Shown here in pieces: positions 55,129 to 63,315 of a stretch of DNA of 64,000 bases. The number at the start of each line of letters is the position of its first letter. Position 1 is the stretch's first letter. The notes beneath the pieces are model-generated. The model did no database searches. It saw only the letters and a list, made by a program, of their open reading frames with translations, and had not been told where the DNA came from. The translations under genes and the position numbers were made by a program. The stretch is from Roseinatronobacter monicus (GTDB lineage: Bacteria > Pseudomonadota > Alphaproteobacteria > Rhodobacterales > Rhodobacteraceae): the NCBI RefSeq assembly GCF_006716865.1, contig NZ_VFPT01000001.1, positions 3,529,001 through 3,593,000 on the forward strand, given 5' to 3'.

Positions 55129-55790
55129 GCGTGCGCGAGATACGCCTGTCCACCACCCCGACGGCTGAGGCGATTGCCGACCTTAAACTGGGCGATATCG
55201 TCTATCTGGACGGGCTGATGTATACAGCGCGCGAAGGCGTCTATATGCGTGCATTGGAACAGCAGGCCAATATCCCGATGGAACTGCCGTCCGAGAGTGC
55301 GGCGAATTTCCACTGCTCGCCCGCCGCGCGAATCAATGCAGACGGGTCATTCGATATGGGCGCAGTCACGGCTACCGCGTCGTTCCGCTTTGCCAAATGG
55401 CTGCCGGAATGGATGGCCAAGACAGGGGCTAAGCTGATTATCGGCAAAGGTGGCATGACCTCGAAGGACTATAAGGAATATTTCGTGCCCAATGGCGCGG
55501 TGTATCTGTCCACCGTGGGCTATGGCACTGGCGCACTTCTGGGGCGTGGCGTGGAAAAGGTCGAGGCCGTTCACTGGAACGAGGAACTTGGCCTTGCACA
55601 AGCCATGTGGGTCATCCGTTGCAACAAGATGGGGCCGTTTATTGTGGCGTCCGACATGAATGGCGATTGCCTGTTCGAGCGTGAAAATGCCAAGATCAGT
55701 GAAAATATCGCGCGCGTTTATGAGGGCACGAAACCTGCGATCCTCAAGCGCTATGGCGAAAGCGATGACCGATCGGATGAGGTGATCTGA
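55125..55790 (+). CDS. Class I fumarase / L(+)-tartrate dehydratase-like beta subunit
   Basis: 221 residues from the ATG at 55125. 'LKLGDIVYLDGLMYTAREGV' and 'GAKLIIGKGGMTSKDYKEYF' are the family motifs of the C-terminal (beta) half. The pair with the alpha chain makes a two-subunit class I hydro-lyase rather than the fused FumA type. Fumarase, tartrate dehydratase and mesaconase members are hard to tell apart by eye. The stop is followed after one base by the molybdoenzyme gene. Confidence 0.88.
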   Translation: MSVREIRLSTTPTAEAIADLKLGDIVYLDGLMYTAREGVYMRALEQQANIPMELPSESAANFHCSPAARINADGSFDMGAVTATASFRFAKWLPEWMAKTGAKLIIGKGGMTSKDYKEYFVPNGAVYLSTVGYGTGALLGRGVEKVEAVHWNEELGLAQAMWVIRCNKMGPFIVASDMNGDCLFERENAKISENIARVYEGTKPAILKRYGESDDRSDEVI

Positions 55791-55791
55791 C

Positions 55792-56889
55792 ATGACAGAC
55801 AGCCCCTTTACACCGGGTGCCACGCGCAATGGCGTGCGAGAATTCACCCGCGAGGAAGTGGGCCTTGCAAACCGCAATTCCGGTGCACTTCTGGAAACGC
55901 TGGACTGCGATATTACGCCCGCAGGCACGCATTACCTGCTGACCCATTTTGATGTGCCAATGCTGTCTGCACCCGATCATGTGCTGGAATTTGCGGGCGC
56001 GTTTGACGCGCCTTTCACCCTGAGCATGGACGAGATTATGGCCCAGCCGCAGGTCACGCAGCCGGTGACGCTGGAATGTGCGGGCAATGGCCGCGCAGGC
56101 ATGGACCCGCGCCCCTTGTCGATGCCCTGGATGTACGAGGCTGTTGGTACATCGGAATGGACAGGCACGCCGCTTGCCCCCTTGATCGCCCGCGCAAAAC
56201 CGCACGACAGCGTGCAGGATTTTGCCTTTATCGGTGCGGATTTCGGCTATGACAAAGGGGTTGCCCATGCCTTTGGCCGCAGCCTGACCCCGCAGGACGT
56301 GGCGGAACTGGATGTCATGCTGGTCTGGGGCATGAATGGCGCGCCGCTGTTGCCGCAGCATGGCGCACCGCTGCGCCTGATCGTGCCGGGGTGGTATGGC
56401 ATGGCCTCGGTCAAGTGGCTGACGAAGATCGAGGCGTTGGAGCATCGCTATCAAGGCTTTCAACAGGTCGAAACCTATCGCTTTCGCGCCTGTGAGGGCG
56501 ATCCGGGCCAGCCTGTCACCCGCATTCATGTCAGATCGCTGATGAAGCCGCCCGGTGTGCCGGATTGGTTCACGCGCGACCGCTGGGTGCCAGCGGGGCG
56601 TGTCACGTTGTCGGGGCGGGCATGGTCCGGGGGCGGCGTGCCGATTGAGCGGGTCGAGGTGTTGCTGAGCGGCGACTGGCACGATGCCGCGCTGACGGGC
56701 CGCGCGGGCCGCTACGCGTGGACGGGTTGGCAGATTGATTGGACGGCCACACCGGGCCTGCATGAACTGGCCTGCCGCGCCACCGATGCCGAAGGCAATC
56801 GCCAGCCCTTGAGTGCGGCGCAAAACCTTGGCGGGTTTGCCAATAACTCCGTGCACCGTGTGCGGGTGCATGTGGCCGAAAGTGCCTGA
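55792..56889 (+). CDS. Sulfite-oxidase-like molybdopterin enzyme, no export signal
   Basis: 365 residues. The Mo-cofactor domain (about 60-245) carries the molybdenum-ligand Cys96 in 'TLECAGNGRAGMDPRP', then 'VGTSEWTGTPLAPLIARAKP' and 'LRLIVPGWYGMASVKWLTKI'. The C-terminal dimerisation domain (about 255-360) includes 'LSGRAWSGGGVPIERVEVLL'. Sulfite oxidase family members oxidise sulfite or related compounds. Unlike SorA/SorT-type sulfite dehydrogenases it has no Tat or Sec signal, so it should stay in the cytoplasm. As the last gene of the operon it suggests that sulfite or a similar oxyanion is formed by the pathway. Confidence 0.85.
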   Translation: MTDSPFTPGATRNGVREFTREEVGLANRNSGALLETLDCDITPAGTHYLLTHFDVPMLSAPDHVLEFAGAFDAPFTLSMDEIMAQPQVTQPVTLECAGNGRAGMDPRPLSMPWMYEAVGTSEWTGTPLAPLIARAKPHDSVQDFAFIGADFGYDKGVAHAFGRSLTPQDVAELDVMLVWGMNGAPLLPQHGAPLRLIVPGWYGMASVKWLTKIEALEHRYQGFQQVETYRFRACEGDPGQPVTRIHVRSLMKPPGVPDWFTRDRWVPAGRVTLSGRAWSGGGVPIERVEVLLSGDWHDAALTGRAGRYAWTGWQIDWTATPGLHELACRATDAEGNRQPLSAAQNLGGFANNSVHRVRVHVAESA

Positions 56890-56904
56890 AGCGCGGTCAC
56901 AGCC

Positions 56905-57648
56905 CTACCACAGCACATTCGCCAAAGTGCCCAGACCCAGCACCAGCGACAGCCCGATCAGCAGCCGCCGGAAAGCGGTGTCGCTGGTGCGCCGGAACAC
57001 CCATAACCCCGCCTGCACCGCCAGAAACGACGCGGGCAACGCGATCAGAAATGCGGTCATCGTGGTCGGGGTATAGACCCCGCGCCACCACAGCATGGCC
57101 GTGGTCGCACCCAGAATGCTGACATTGAACGGTTGCAGCACCGCGCGGGTTTCTGCCTTCGGCCAAGGGCGCATGGAACACCAGATCACCAACAGCGCAC
57201 CCGACAGCCCCGCCATGCCGCCAAGGAAGCCACCCGAGAAGCCCATCATGCTGTCCAGCACCGGAGTGCGGCGCTCGAATTTTGGAAGGTTTTTTCGCAG
57301 GCTGAAAAAACCGCCATAGACGATCAGCAAGGTGGCGATCAGCAGCTTGAGCATATCGGCATTGATAACCGTCAGCAGCGTAACCCCGACCGGCACGCCC
57401 ACCAGCCCCGGCAGGATGAACCGCATCAGCCGCGCCACATTCTGGCGCAAGGCGTGGCGCACTTCCCAAAGCCCTTGCATACCAGTAACCACAGACATCA
57501 GCGTGACCACACCCACCGCGCTGACAGGGTCCAGCGCGACCATCAAAAACCCCAGCGCGAACAGGGCGGTTCCGGTGCCCGCCAGCCCGTTGATGAACCC
57601 GCCCGCCAGTGCCCCGGCAACAATAAAGGCAATGTCGTGCCAACTCAT
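56905..57648 (-). CDS. TauE/SafE-family anion exporter (second copy)
   Basis: 247 residues with eight hydrophobic segments. Family motifs are 'GALAGGFINGLAGTGTALFA' and 'FSGGFLGGMAGLSGALLVIW', clearly different from the first copy, so this is not a recent duplication. It is transcribed toward the rightward operon and its start overlaps the second LysR gene stop by 4 bp. Exported anion unknown; sulfite is a candidate. Confidence 0.9.
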   Translation of the reverse strand: MSWHDIAFIVAGALAGGFINGLAGTGTALFALGFLMVALDPVSAVGVVTLMSVVTGMQGLWEVRHALRQNVARLMRFILPGLVGVPVGVTLLTVINADMLKLLIATLLIVYGGFFSLRKNLPKFERRTPVLDSMMGFSGGFLGGMAGLSGALLVIWCSMRPWPKAETRAVLQPFNVSILGATTAMLWWRGVYTPTTMTAFLIALPASFLAVQAGLWVFRRTSDTAFRRLLIGLSLVLGLGTLANVLW

Positions 57649-58547
57649 GGCGCGGTCAGGTCAGACAGCGGGCGGGCGGTTTCAACGGCGCTGACGAATG
57701 CCTTGTGAATCTCTTCGATCACGCGAATTTTCGGGTTTTCCTTGTGAAAGGCCAGCCCAACGATGCGCAGGGGTGCATCCGCGCCCAAGGGCAGCCAGCG
57801 CAGGGGCAGGGCACCGGGATTGGCCACACAGGGCGCAGGAACAATCGACACGCCTAGATTGGCATGAACCATGCTGGAAATCGCTTCGAGGTTCTCCAGC
57901 TCCATCGTTTCAGACACGCGGACAGCGTTGTTTTGAAGCCATGTCTCGATCAATGTGCCGACCACGGCGTCGCGGTTGAACCGGATGAACGGGTGCTTTT
58001 GCAAAATCTGGATCGGGTCTGTTTCGGGAATTTCGGCAGATGTGACCAGATGCAACCGCTCTTCGGCGATGTTGAGAAACCGCATTCCGATCGGCAGGAT
58101 GATCGGCTTGCTGACCAGCGCCACATCCAGTTGCCCGCGGTCGATCCCGCTGAGCAAGGCCCCTGTCAGCGCGGGATGAATGCGCAGGCGAAGGCCCGCG
58201 TGCTTGCTGCGCAAAATCGACATCGCCATAGGGGTCAGTCCGGTCAGGGTGGTGGGCACTGCACCAAGCGCCAACTCGCCCTGAAACCCGTCATCGCCCA
58301 GTACGGAAGGAACAAGATTGTCGTAGTCGTGCACAATCTTGCGCGCCTGCGCAACGACGCTGCGCCCGGTGGGCGACAATGTCGGTGTGCGGCGGCTGCG
58401 GTCGAACAGGACCAGCCCAAGGTCTTCTTCAAGGGCGCGCATCTGCTGGCTGACAGCGGCATGGGTGATGAAGACAGCATCCGCCGCTTCCCCGAATGTC
58501 TTGTGGTCGGCAACAGCAATCAGGGTTTTGAACAGACGGATCGACAT
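57645..58547 (-). CDS. LysR-family transcriptional regulator (second of two)
   Basis: 300 residues. 'IRLFKTLIAVADHKTFGEAA' and 'VFITHAAVSQQMRALEEDLG' form the N-terminal helix-turn-helix. The effector domain covers about 90-295. It is co-transcribed with the second TauE/SafE gene. An inverted repeat ACACATA-N8-TATGTGT about 35 bp upstream is a likely autoregulatory site. Confidence 0.92.
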   Translation of the reverse strand: MSIRLFKTLIAVADHKTFGEAADAVFITHAAVSQQMRALEEDLGLVLFDRSRRTPTLSPTGRSVVAQARKIVHDYDNLVPSVLGDDGFQGELALGAVPTTLTGLTPMAMSILRSKHAGLRLRIHPALTGALLSGIDRGQLDVALVSKPIILPIGMRFLNIAEERLHLVTSAEIPETDPIQILQKHPFIRFNRDAVVGTLIETWLQNNAVRVSETMELENLEAISSMVHANLGVSIVPAPCVANPGALPLRWLPLGADAPLRIVGLAFHKENPKIRVIEEIHKAFVSAVETARPLSDLTAP

Positions 58548-58580
58548 GGCCTTTGGTAAGCCTTTCTTACATTAACATTC

Positions 58581-58602
58581 ACACATACTAACGTTTATGT
58601 GT
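58581..58602. promoter_or_regulatory. Inverted repeat upstream of the second LysR gene
   Basis: ACACATA at 58581-58587 is inverted as TATGTGT at 58596-58602 with 8 bases between, located about 34 bp upstream of the LysR start in an AT-rich stretch. It is a plausible LysR box. Confidence 0.45.
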
Positions 58603-58721
58603 ATTTTATTAATGAATACCGAAACGTCGACCGGACAGCAAGCCATGACACTACGCCGCACCGCCCAAGCGTGGAGCAGATCGCCGCTTGCGGATGTTGC
58701 GCAACCCGAAGGGGCGCAGGT

Positions 58722-59336
58722 TCAGAACTCGACGCCTTTTTGCGCCTTGATCCCGTCGCGGAACGGGTGCTTGACCAGCGTCATTTCCGTGACCAGATCG
58801 GCCAGTTCAATCAACTCTGGTTTGGCATTGCGTCCGGTCAGCACCACATGGGTCATGTGCGGTTTTTCATCACGCAGAAAATCAACCACCTCGGAAATCG
58901 GCAAATAGTCGTAGCGCAGGGCGATGTTGATTTCATCCAGCAGCACCATGCGGATTTCAGGGTCGCGGATCAGCGCCTTGGCCTGTTCCCAGCCCGCGCG
59001 GGCCGCCGCGATGTCGCGGTCGCGGTCTTGTGTGTCCCAAGTAAACCCCTCGCCCGAGACGACGAATTTGCACTGCTCTGTAAAATTCCGGCGTAGAAAT
59101 TCACGCTCTCCTGTGACCCAGTTGCCCTTGATGAACTGAACCACGGCGCAGGGCATTTCATGGGCGATGCAGCGCATAATCATGCCAAAGCCCGATGATG
59201 ACTTGCCTTTGCCCGCGCCCGTATGCACCACGATCAGACCTTTCTCATCGGTCTTGGTCGCCATCATCTTGTCCCGCGCTGCTTTGATTTTCTTCATTTT
59301 CTCGCGGTGGCGGGCGGCGTCATCAGTGTCGGTCAT
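58722..59336 (-). CDS. cobO: Cob(I)yrinic acid a,c-diamide adenosyltransferase
   Basis: 204 residues from the ATG at 59336 (AAGGA upstream). CobO/BtuR-type enzymes attach the adenosyl group to corrinoids for vitamin B12. The P-loop 'LIVVHTGAGKGKSSSGFGMI' near the N-terminus is diagnostic, followed by 'AVVQFIKGNWVTGEREFLRR', 'VLLDEINIALRYDYLPISEV' and 'HVVLTGRNAKPELIELADLV'. No other cobalamin gene is in the window. Confidence 0.95.
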   Translation of the reverse strand: MTDTDDAARHREKMKKIKAARDKMMATKTDEKGLIVVHTGAGKGKSSSGFGMIMRCIAHEMPCAVVQFIKGNWVTGEREFLRRNFTEQCKFVVSGEGFTWDTQDRDRDIAAARAGWEQAKALIRDPEIRMVLLDEINIALRYDYLPISEVVDFLRDEKPHMTHVVLTGRNAKPELIELADLVTEMTLVKHPFRDGIKAQKGVEF

Positions 59337-59631
59337 GTCTGTGTTCCTTGTGGTGTCTCGGTTCGGGTTGCCTGTGTGCCGTGATCTGGCGCAAACCATG
59401 TCCGCGCGGCGCGAATTTCGCAAGGCCCAGCGGCAAGATCAAGAACAGTGAATTTTGCAGCGCGCCGCTGATTGTGCCGCCGCGCGCACATAGCCTGTGC
59501 GGTATTGGGGTGTTTTCATCCCACCGGGCAAAGCGCAGATGTGTGGCAGATTAACGCATAGGAGATACCGTATTGGGGCTCGGCGCGAATCACGACCGTT
59601 GTGAATTGAAATCCGAGGTTGATTGATGTGT
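59337..59631. other. Upstream region of cobO and left flank of the IS110 element
   Basis: About 295 bp without a gene. The left part should carry the cobO promoter. The left boundary of the IS110 element lies somewhere in or just after this stretch but cannot be fixed from one copy. Confidence 0.4.
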
Positions 59632-59717
59632 CGTTGCCCTTGGCACGCTGGGCTGCGTGTCAACGGGGTCGTGCTGTGAAGCGCGCCCCAAGATATCCAA
59701 TACGAAAGGGCAACGAC
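59632..59717 (+). repeat. 12-bp inverted repeat just before the IS110 transposase start
   Basis: GTCGTTGCCCTT at 59632-59643 is perfectly inverted as AAGGGCAACGAC at 59706-59717, directly touching the transposase ATG. The arms enclose 62 bases and could form a stem that hides the ribosome binding site or serves as a subterminal repeat of an IS1111-type element. Confidence 0.7.
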
Positions 59718-60758
59718 ATGGATTTGTATATCGGTTTAGACGTCTCTCTTGCAAGCACCGCGATTTGCGTGGTGTCCGCGCAGGGCAAGGTGGTGAAAGA
59801 AACGGCCGCGCCGAGCGAACCCGAAGATCTGGTGAGGGTCTTGCGTGGCCTGCCCGGGCGCGTCGTTGGGGTAGGGCTTGAAGCTGGGCCATTGTCGCAA
59901 TGGCTGTATCAGCATTTGACCGAGGCTGGCTTTGCCACCGTTTTGATGGAAACTCGGCAGGTGAAGGGTGCGCTGAAGGCGATGCCGATCAAAACAGACC
60001 GGCGCGACGCCGAAGGGATTGCGCGGCTCTTGCAGATGGGGTGGTTCCGATCGGTTCATTGCAAATCCCTGTCGGCACAGGAAATGCGCGCGCTGCTGTC
60101 TTCGCGCAAGGCAATCCAGCAAGCGACCCTCTCGCTTGAGCTGTCGATCCGTGGAGTGCTGCGCAACTTCGGACTGAAGATGGGACAGGTGGCCAAGGGG
60201 CGGTTTGAACAGCGGGTGCTGGAGCTGGCCGAGGGCAATCCTATGCTGGAAGCTGCCGCGACCCCGATCCTGAGTGCGCGCCGTGCCCTGCGTCAGGAGC
60301 TGGCAGGGATGGAGAAGTTGCTGCGTGATCATGCCAAATCGGATCGCGTCTGCCGTCAGTTGATGACCATGCCAGGCGTTGGTTACCGCGTGGCTCTGAC
60401 GGTCAAGGCAGCGATTGATGACCCTGAACGATTTCGATCTTCCAGAGACGTTGGTCCCTGGGTTGGCCTGACGCCACGCCGCGAGCAATCCGGTGAACGC
60501 GATATCATTGGCGAGATCTCACGGGCGGGCGATGCGGGGCTGCGCACGGCGCTTTATCAAGCGGCAACGGTGATGTTGCATAGCGGGCGCCCCAATTGGC
60601 TGAGTGCCTGGGCTTGGAATGTCGCCAAACGGCGCGGAAAGAAGCGCGCGACAGTTGCGCTGGCGCGTCGGATCGGGGTGGTTCTGCACCGCATGTGGCG
60701 AGACAACGCTGAATTTCGCTACACCCGCTCTGATGCTGTGGCGGCCACCACAGCATAG
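59718..60758 (+). CDS. IS110-family transposase/recombinase
   Basis: 346 residues from the ATG at 59718 ('MDLYIGLDVSLASTAICVVS'). The N-terminal RuvC-like DEDD domain shows D in 'IGLDVSLAST', E in 'VGLEAGPLSQWL' and the pair in 'IKTDRRDAEGIARLLQM'. The C-terminal transposase_20 domain has 'LMTMPGVGYRVALTVKAAID' and 'VGPWVGLTPRREQSGE', with the nucleophilic Ser in the late 'REQSGERDIIGEISRAGDAG' region. These recombinases are guided by a bridge RNA encoded in the element. The frame is intact. Confidence 0.93.
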   Translation: MDLYIGLDVSLASTAICVVSAQGKVVKETAAPSEPEDLVRVLRGLPGRVVGVGLEAGPLSQWLYQHLTEAGFATVLMETRQVKGALKAMPIKTDRRDAEGIARLLQMGWFRSVHCKSLSAQEMRALLSSRKAIQQATLSLELSIRGVLRNFGLKMGQVAKGRFEQRVLELAEGNPMLEAAATPILSARRALRQELAGMEKLLRDHAKSDRVCRQLMTMPGVGYRVALTVKAAIDDPERFRSSRDVGPWVGLTPRREQSGERDIIGEISRAGDAGLRTALYQAATVMLHSGRPNWLSAWAWNVAKRRGKKRATVALARRIGVVLHRMWRDNAEFRYTRSDAVAATTA

Positions 60759-61114
60759 GCTGTGAAAAACCGCACCCCCATTCACATCAGAGTTCTGAAG
60801 CAAAAGGAGAGATAGGCCGCGCCTGACGGCGATGGCTCACCGAGGTCCCCAAGCCGGGACGCGGTTCCCGATGATGCCGACTGTGGGCTAGTCACCAGAT
60901 AACCATCTGAGTGCGCCTAGGAGATAGGCACGCGGGAACCGTTCTTGGACTGGGTATAATGTAGCGGCCACAGCGCTGACTACGGATGGAAGCACATTCC
61001 GGTGCGGGATATTTCGGTGATGCTGATGCGCGCAAAACAAGGCCAAACACACAGCTTCTTCAAACTACAGGGGCGCCGCGGCTCCTATCCCCGGGGCGTT
61101 CACCGCTGCGATAG
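60759..61114 (+). ncRNA. Candidate bridge RNA region of the IS110 element
   Basis: 356 bp of non-coding sequence directly after the transposase with several local stems: CGGGAC/GTTCCCG around 60857-60870, GCCTA-GGAGA-TAGGC at 60915-60929, and a further stem around GCACATTCCGGTGC near 60990. In IS1111-type members of the IS110 family the bridge RNA is encoded in the 3' flank, and this stretch has the expected position and structure. The RNA ends are not determined. Confidence 0.4.
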
Positions 61115-61282
61115 ATGGATGTCTTCGCGCTGAACGCCCCTCGCCGTGGTTCTCCTGCAATGATCCCGATCCGCAGGATCGGCCAATCGATGACACCCTC
61201 GCAGCCAACAGCTCAGCCGGGGGCGAGACTTTTTGTGAAAATATCTCTTGATAACACCCGCCCCAATATGGAAGCCTGCATC
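61115..61282. other. Region between the IS110 flank and the FMN reductase gene
   Basis: 168 bp upstream of the reductase. The frame in phase with the gene stays open from 61115 but its sequence has no conserved look, so I treat it as promoter region. Confidence 0.4.
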
Positions 61283-61870
61283 ATGTCTGTGAAACCACGT
61301 ATCGCCATTATTCTGGGGACAACGCGCGACTCGCGTTTTGGCAACACCCCTGCTGACTGGATTCTGAACCGCGCGAAAGCCCGCGCTGATTGGGATGTTG
61401 AACTGGTCGATCTGAAATCCTTTGATCTGCCCTTGTTCAACGAGGTTGCGTCAAACGCATGGGCGCCTTCGGAAAGCAGCGCGGCACTTGCTTGGCAGGC
61501 AGAAATTGCAAAGTATGACGGCTATATTTTCGTGACCCCCGAATACAACCGCTCGATCACGGGCGCGCTGAAAAACGCGCTCGATCAGGCCTATGTCGAA
61601 TGGAACAAAAAGGCGTTCGGGATTGTCAGCTATGGCTCGGTCGGTGGGACACGCGCCGCTGAACACCTGCGCAGCATCGGGATCGAGTTGCAGATGGCCT
61701 CGACCCGGTCCGCTGTGCATATTGGTGGCAGCGATTTCTTCAGCGTTCACCCGCTGGGCGGTGATCCAAAGCCGATCGAGTCGATTGAAGGCTCTATCGG
61801 GGGTTCGGCGGATTCGATGCTGGACGAGCTGGATTGGTGGACCCGCGCCACAATGGCGGCACGCGGCTAA
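61283..61870 (+). CDS. NADPH-dependent FMN reductase-family protein
   Basis: 195 residues from the ATG at 61283 (ATGGAAG upstream). Flavodoxin-like fold: 'RIAIILGTTRDSRFGNTPAD' (FMN phosphate loop), 'DGYIFVTPEYNRSITGALKN' (the classic PEYN motif) and 'IVSYGSVGGTRAAEHLR'. These enzymes reduce FMN, quinones or azo compounds with NAD(P)H. No partner monooxygenase is adjacent. A terminator follows 22 bp after the stop. Confidence 0.9.
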   Translation: MSVKPRIAIILGTTRDSRFGNTPADWILNRAKARADWDVELVDLKSFDLPLFNEVASNAWAPSESSAALAWQAEIAKYDGYIFVTPEYNRSITGALKNALDQAYVEWNKKAFGIVSYGSVGGTRAAEHLRSIGIELQMASTRSAVHIGGSDFFSVHPLGGDPKPIESIEGSIGGSADSMLDELDWWTRATMAARG

Positions 61871-61892
61871 ACCTGCAAAGCTGAACGAAAAT

Positions 61893-61921
61893 CAAAGGGG
61901 CGCGTCCTGCGCGCCCCTTTG
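61893..61921 (+). terminator. Intrinsic terminator after the FMN reductase gene
   Basis: CAAAGGGGCGCG at 61893-61904 pairs with CGCGCCCCTTTG at 61910-61921 around a 5-base loop. The T content after the stem is modest, but position and stem strength support a terminator, possibly bidirectional. Confidence 0.8.
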
Positions 61922-62077
61922 ATAGAGGAAAGATCATAGTCTTGGTTTCATCGATTGCTTTCCGGTCGTGCCAAGAGCGTTACTGACGCGCCGCGCGCGA
62001 CTCTTGCTGAATGGCAACACCCGCGCTGGTCATGTCCTGACCCGCGCCTTCAACTGTGTTGCAAGCAGCGAGCACTA

Positions 62078-63315
62078 GTGCCTCGCTTCGGGGTATTTGA
62101 CAGCTTTGATTTTTTCTGAATCTCTGTGGAGCGTAGCAGCTTTCTGGGGGTGAGATGATGACAAGAGGGTGCAAGCCGAAGTATGTAGTTCGACTGACGA
62201 CAGAGGAGCGTGAACACCTTGAAGGGATGATCAGAACGGGTCGGCAAGCCGCCTACAGACTGCTGAAGGCGCGGATTTTGCTGAAGGCGGATGTGTCCTC
62301 TGATGGCCCGGGATGGGAAGATGCGCGCATTGCCGAGGCATTAGAGACCAGTCTCTCGACTGTTTTCCGCACCCGGCGCCAACTTGTGGAGGAAGGGCTT
62401 GAGGCGACTTTAGCGCGCAAAGTTCCAGCGTCGCTTTCACAACCTCGGATCTTCGATGGGCAAGCCGAGGCCAAGCTGATCGCGCTTGCCTGTTCCGAAC
62501 CACCCGAAGGATATACGCACTGGACACTCAGGTTGTTGGAAAAGCGGGTTGTCGAACTGGGCATTGTTGAGCAGGCCAGTGATACCACAATCCAACGCAC
62601 GCTTAAAAAAACGCGCTCAAACCGCACCGGAACCGGTACTGGGTAATCCCACCCAAAGCCAACGCTGGTTTCGTGGCGGCCATGGAGAATGTGCTGGACG
62701 TCTACACCCGTCCACACGATCAAAACCGTCCGCTGGTTTGTCTGGACGAGACCAGCAAACAATTGACCCGTGAGACCCGCACACCCATTCCCATGCAGCC
62801 AGGGCGCGAGGCGCGCCATGACTACGAATATGAACGCGCAGGTGTCGCCAGCCTGTTCATGTTATTCGCTCCTCTGGAGGGCTGGCGCCACGTCGAGATA
62901 CGCGATCGACGCACTGCCATCGATTATGCCCATATCCTGCGCGATCTGGCTGATCTCCACTTTCCCTATGCCGAAAAGATCGATCTCGTGCAGGATAATC
63001 TGAACACCCACAACCCTGCATCGCTGTACGAGGCTTTCCCGCCTGCCCAAGCGCGCCGCATCGCACAACGGTTCGAATGGCACTACACGCCAAAACATGG
63101 GTCTTGGCTCAACATCGCTGAATGTGAACTCAGCGTCCTCGCTCGCCAATGTCTGGCCCGGCGCATCCCGGACAAAACTATGCTGAAGGCCGAAGTCGAT
63201 GCATGGACAACAAATCGCAACTCCCAACGCGCCAAAACCAACTGGCAGTTCACAACTCAAGACGCGCGCACAAAGCTTATCCGGCTTTATCCGCAAATCG
63301 AGTGAATCGCAGGAC
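62078..63315 (+). mobile_element. IS630-family insertion sequence (third copy)
   Basis: 1238 bp with TA on both sides (62076-62077 and 63316-63317). The imperfect ends are GTGCCTCGCTTCGGGGTATTTG on the left (62078-62099) and a partly matching 22-base end on the right, identical at 13 positions. It contains one frameshifted transposase. The host gene around it can be reconstructed exactly, which confirms both borders. Confidence 0.9.
62155..63305 (+). CDS. IS630-family transposase, read through a -1 frameshift
   Basis: The first frame (from 62155) encodes the helix-turn-helix region ('LEALARKVPAS'-type linker after 'RIAEALETSLSTVFRTRRQL'). At the seven-A run 62605-62611 a -1 slip turns the out-of-family 'KKTRSNRTGTGTG' into 'KKNALKPHRNRYWVIPPKAN', which is the standard family sequence. 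The second frame then supplies the catalytic core: 'RPLVCLDETSKQL' (Asp), 'KIDLVQDNLNTHNP' (Asp) and 'WHYTPKHGSWLNIAECEL' (Glu). Programmed -1 frameshifting is the likely reason. Total length is about 383 residues. Confidence 0.88.

Larger units (their letters stand above)
59600..61114 (+). mobile_element. IS110-family element (approximate limits)
   Basis: A complete IS110-type transposase (59718-60758) with a 12-bp inverted repeat before it and a long structured non-coding flank behind it. IS110 elements lack clear terminal repeats and target duplications, so the borders given are estimates. The long 3' flank points to the IS1111 subgroup. Confidence 0.6.
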
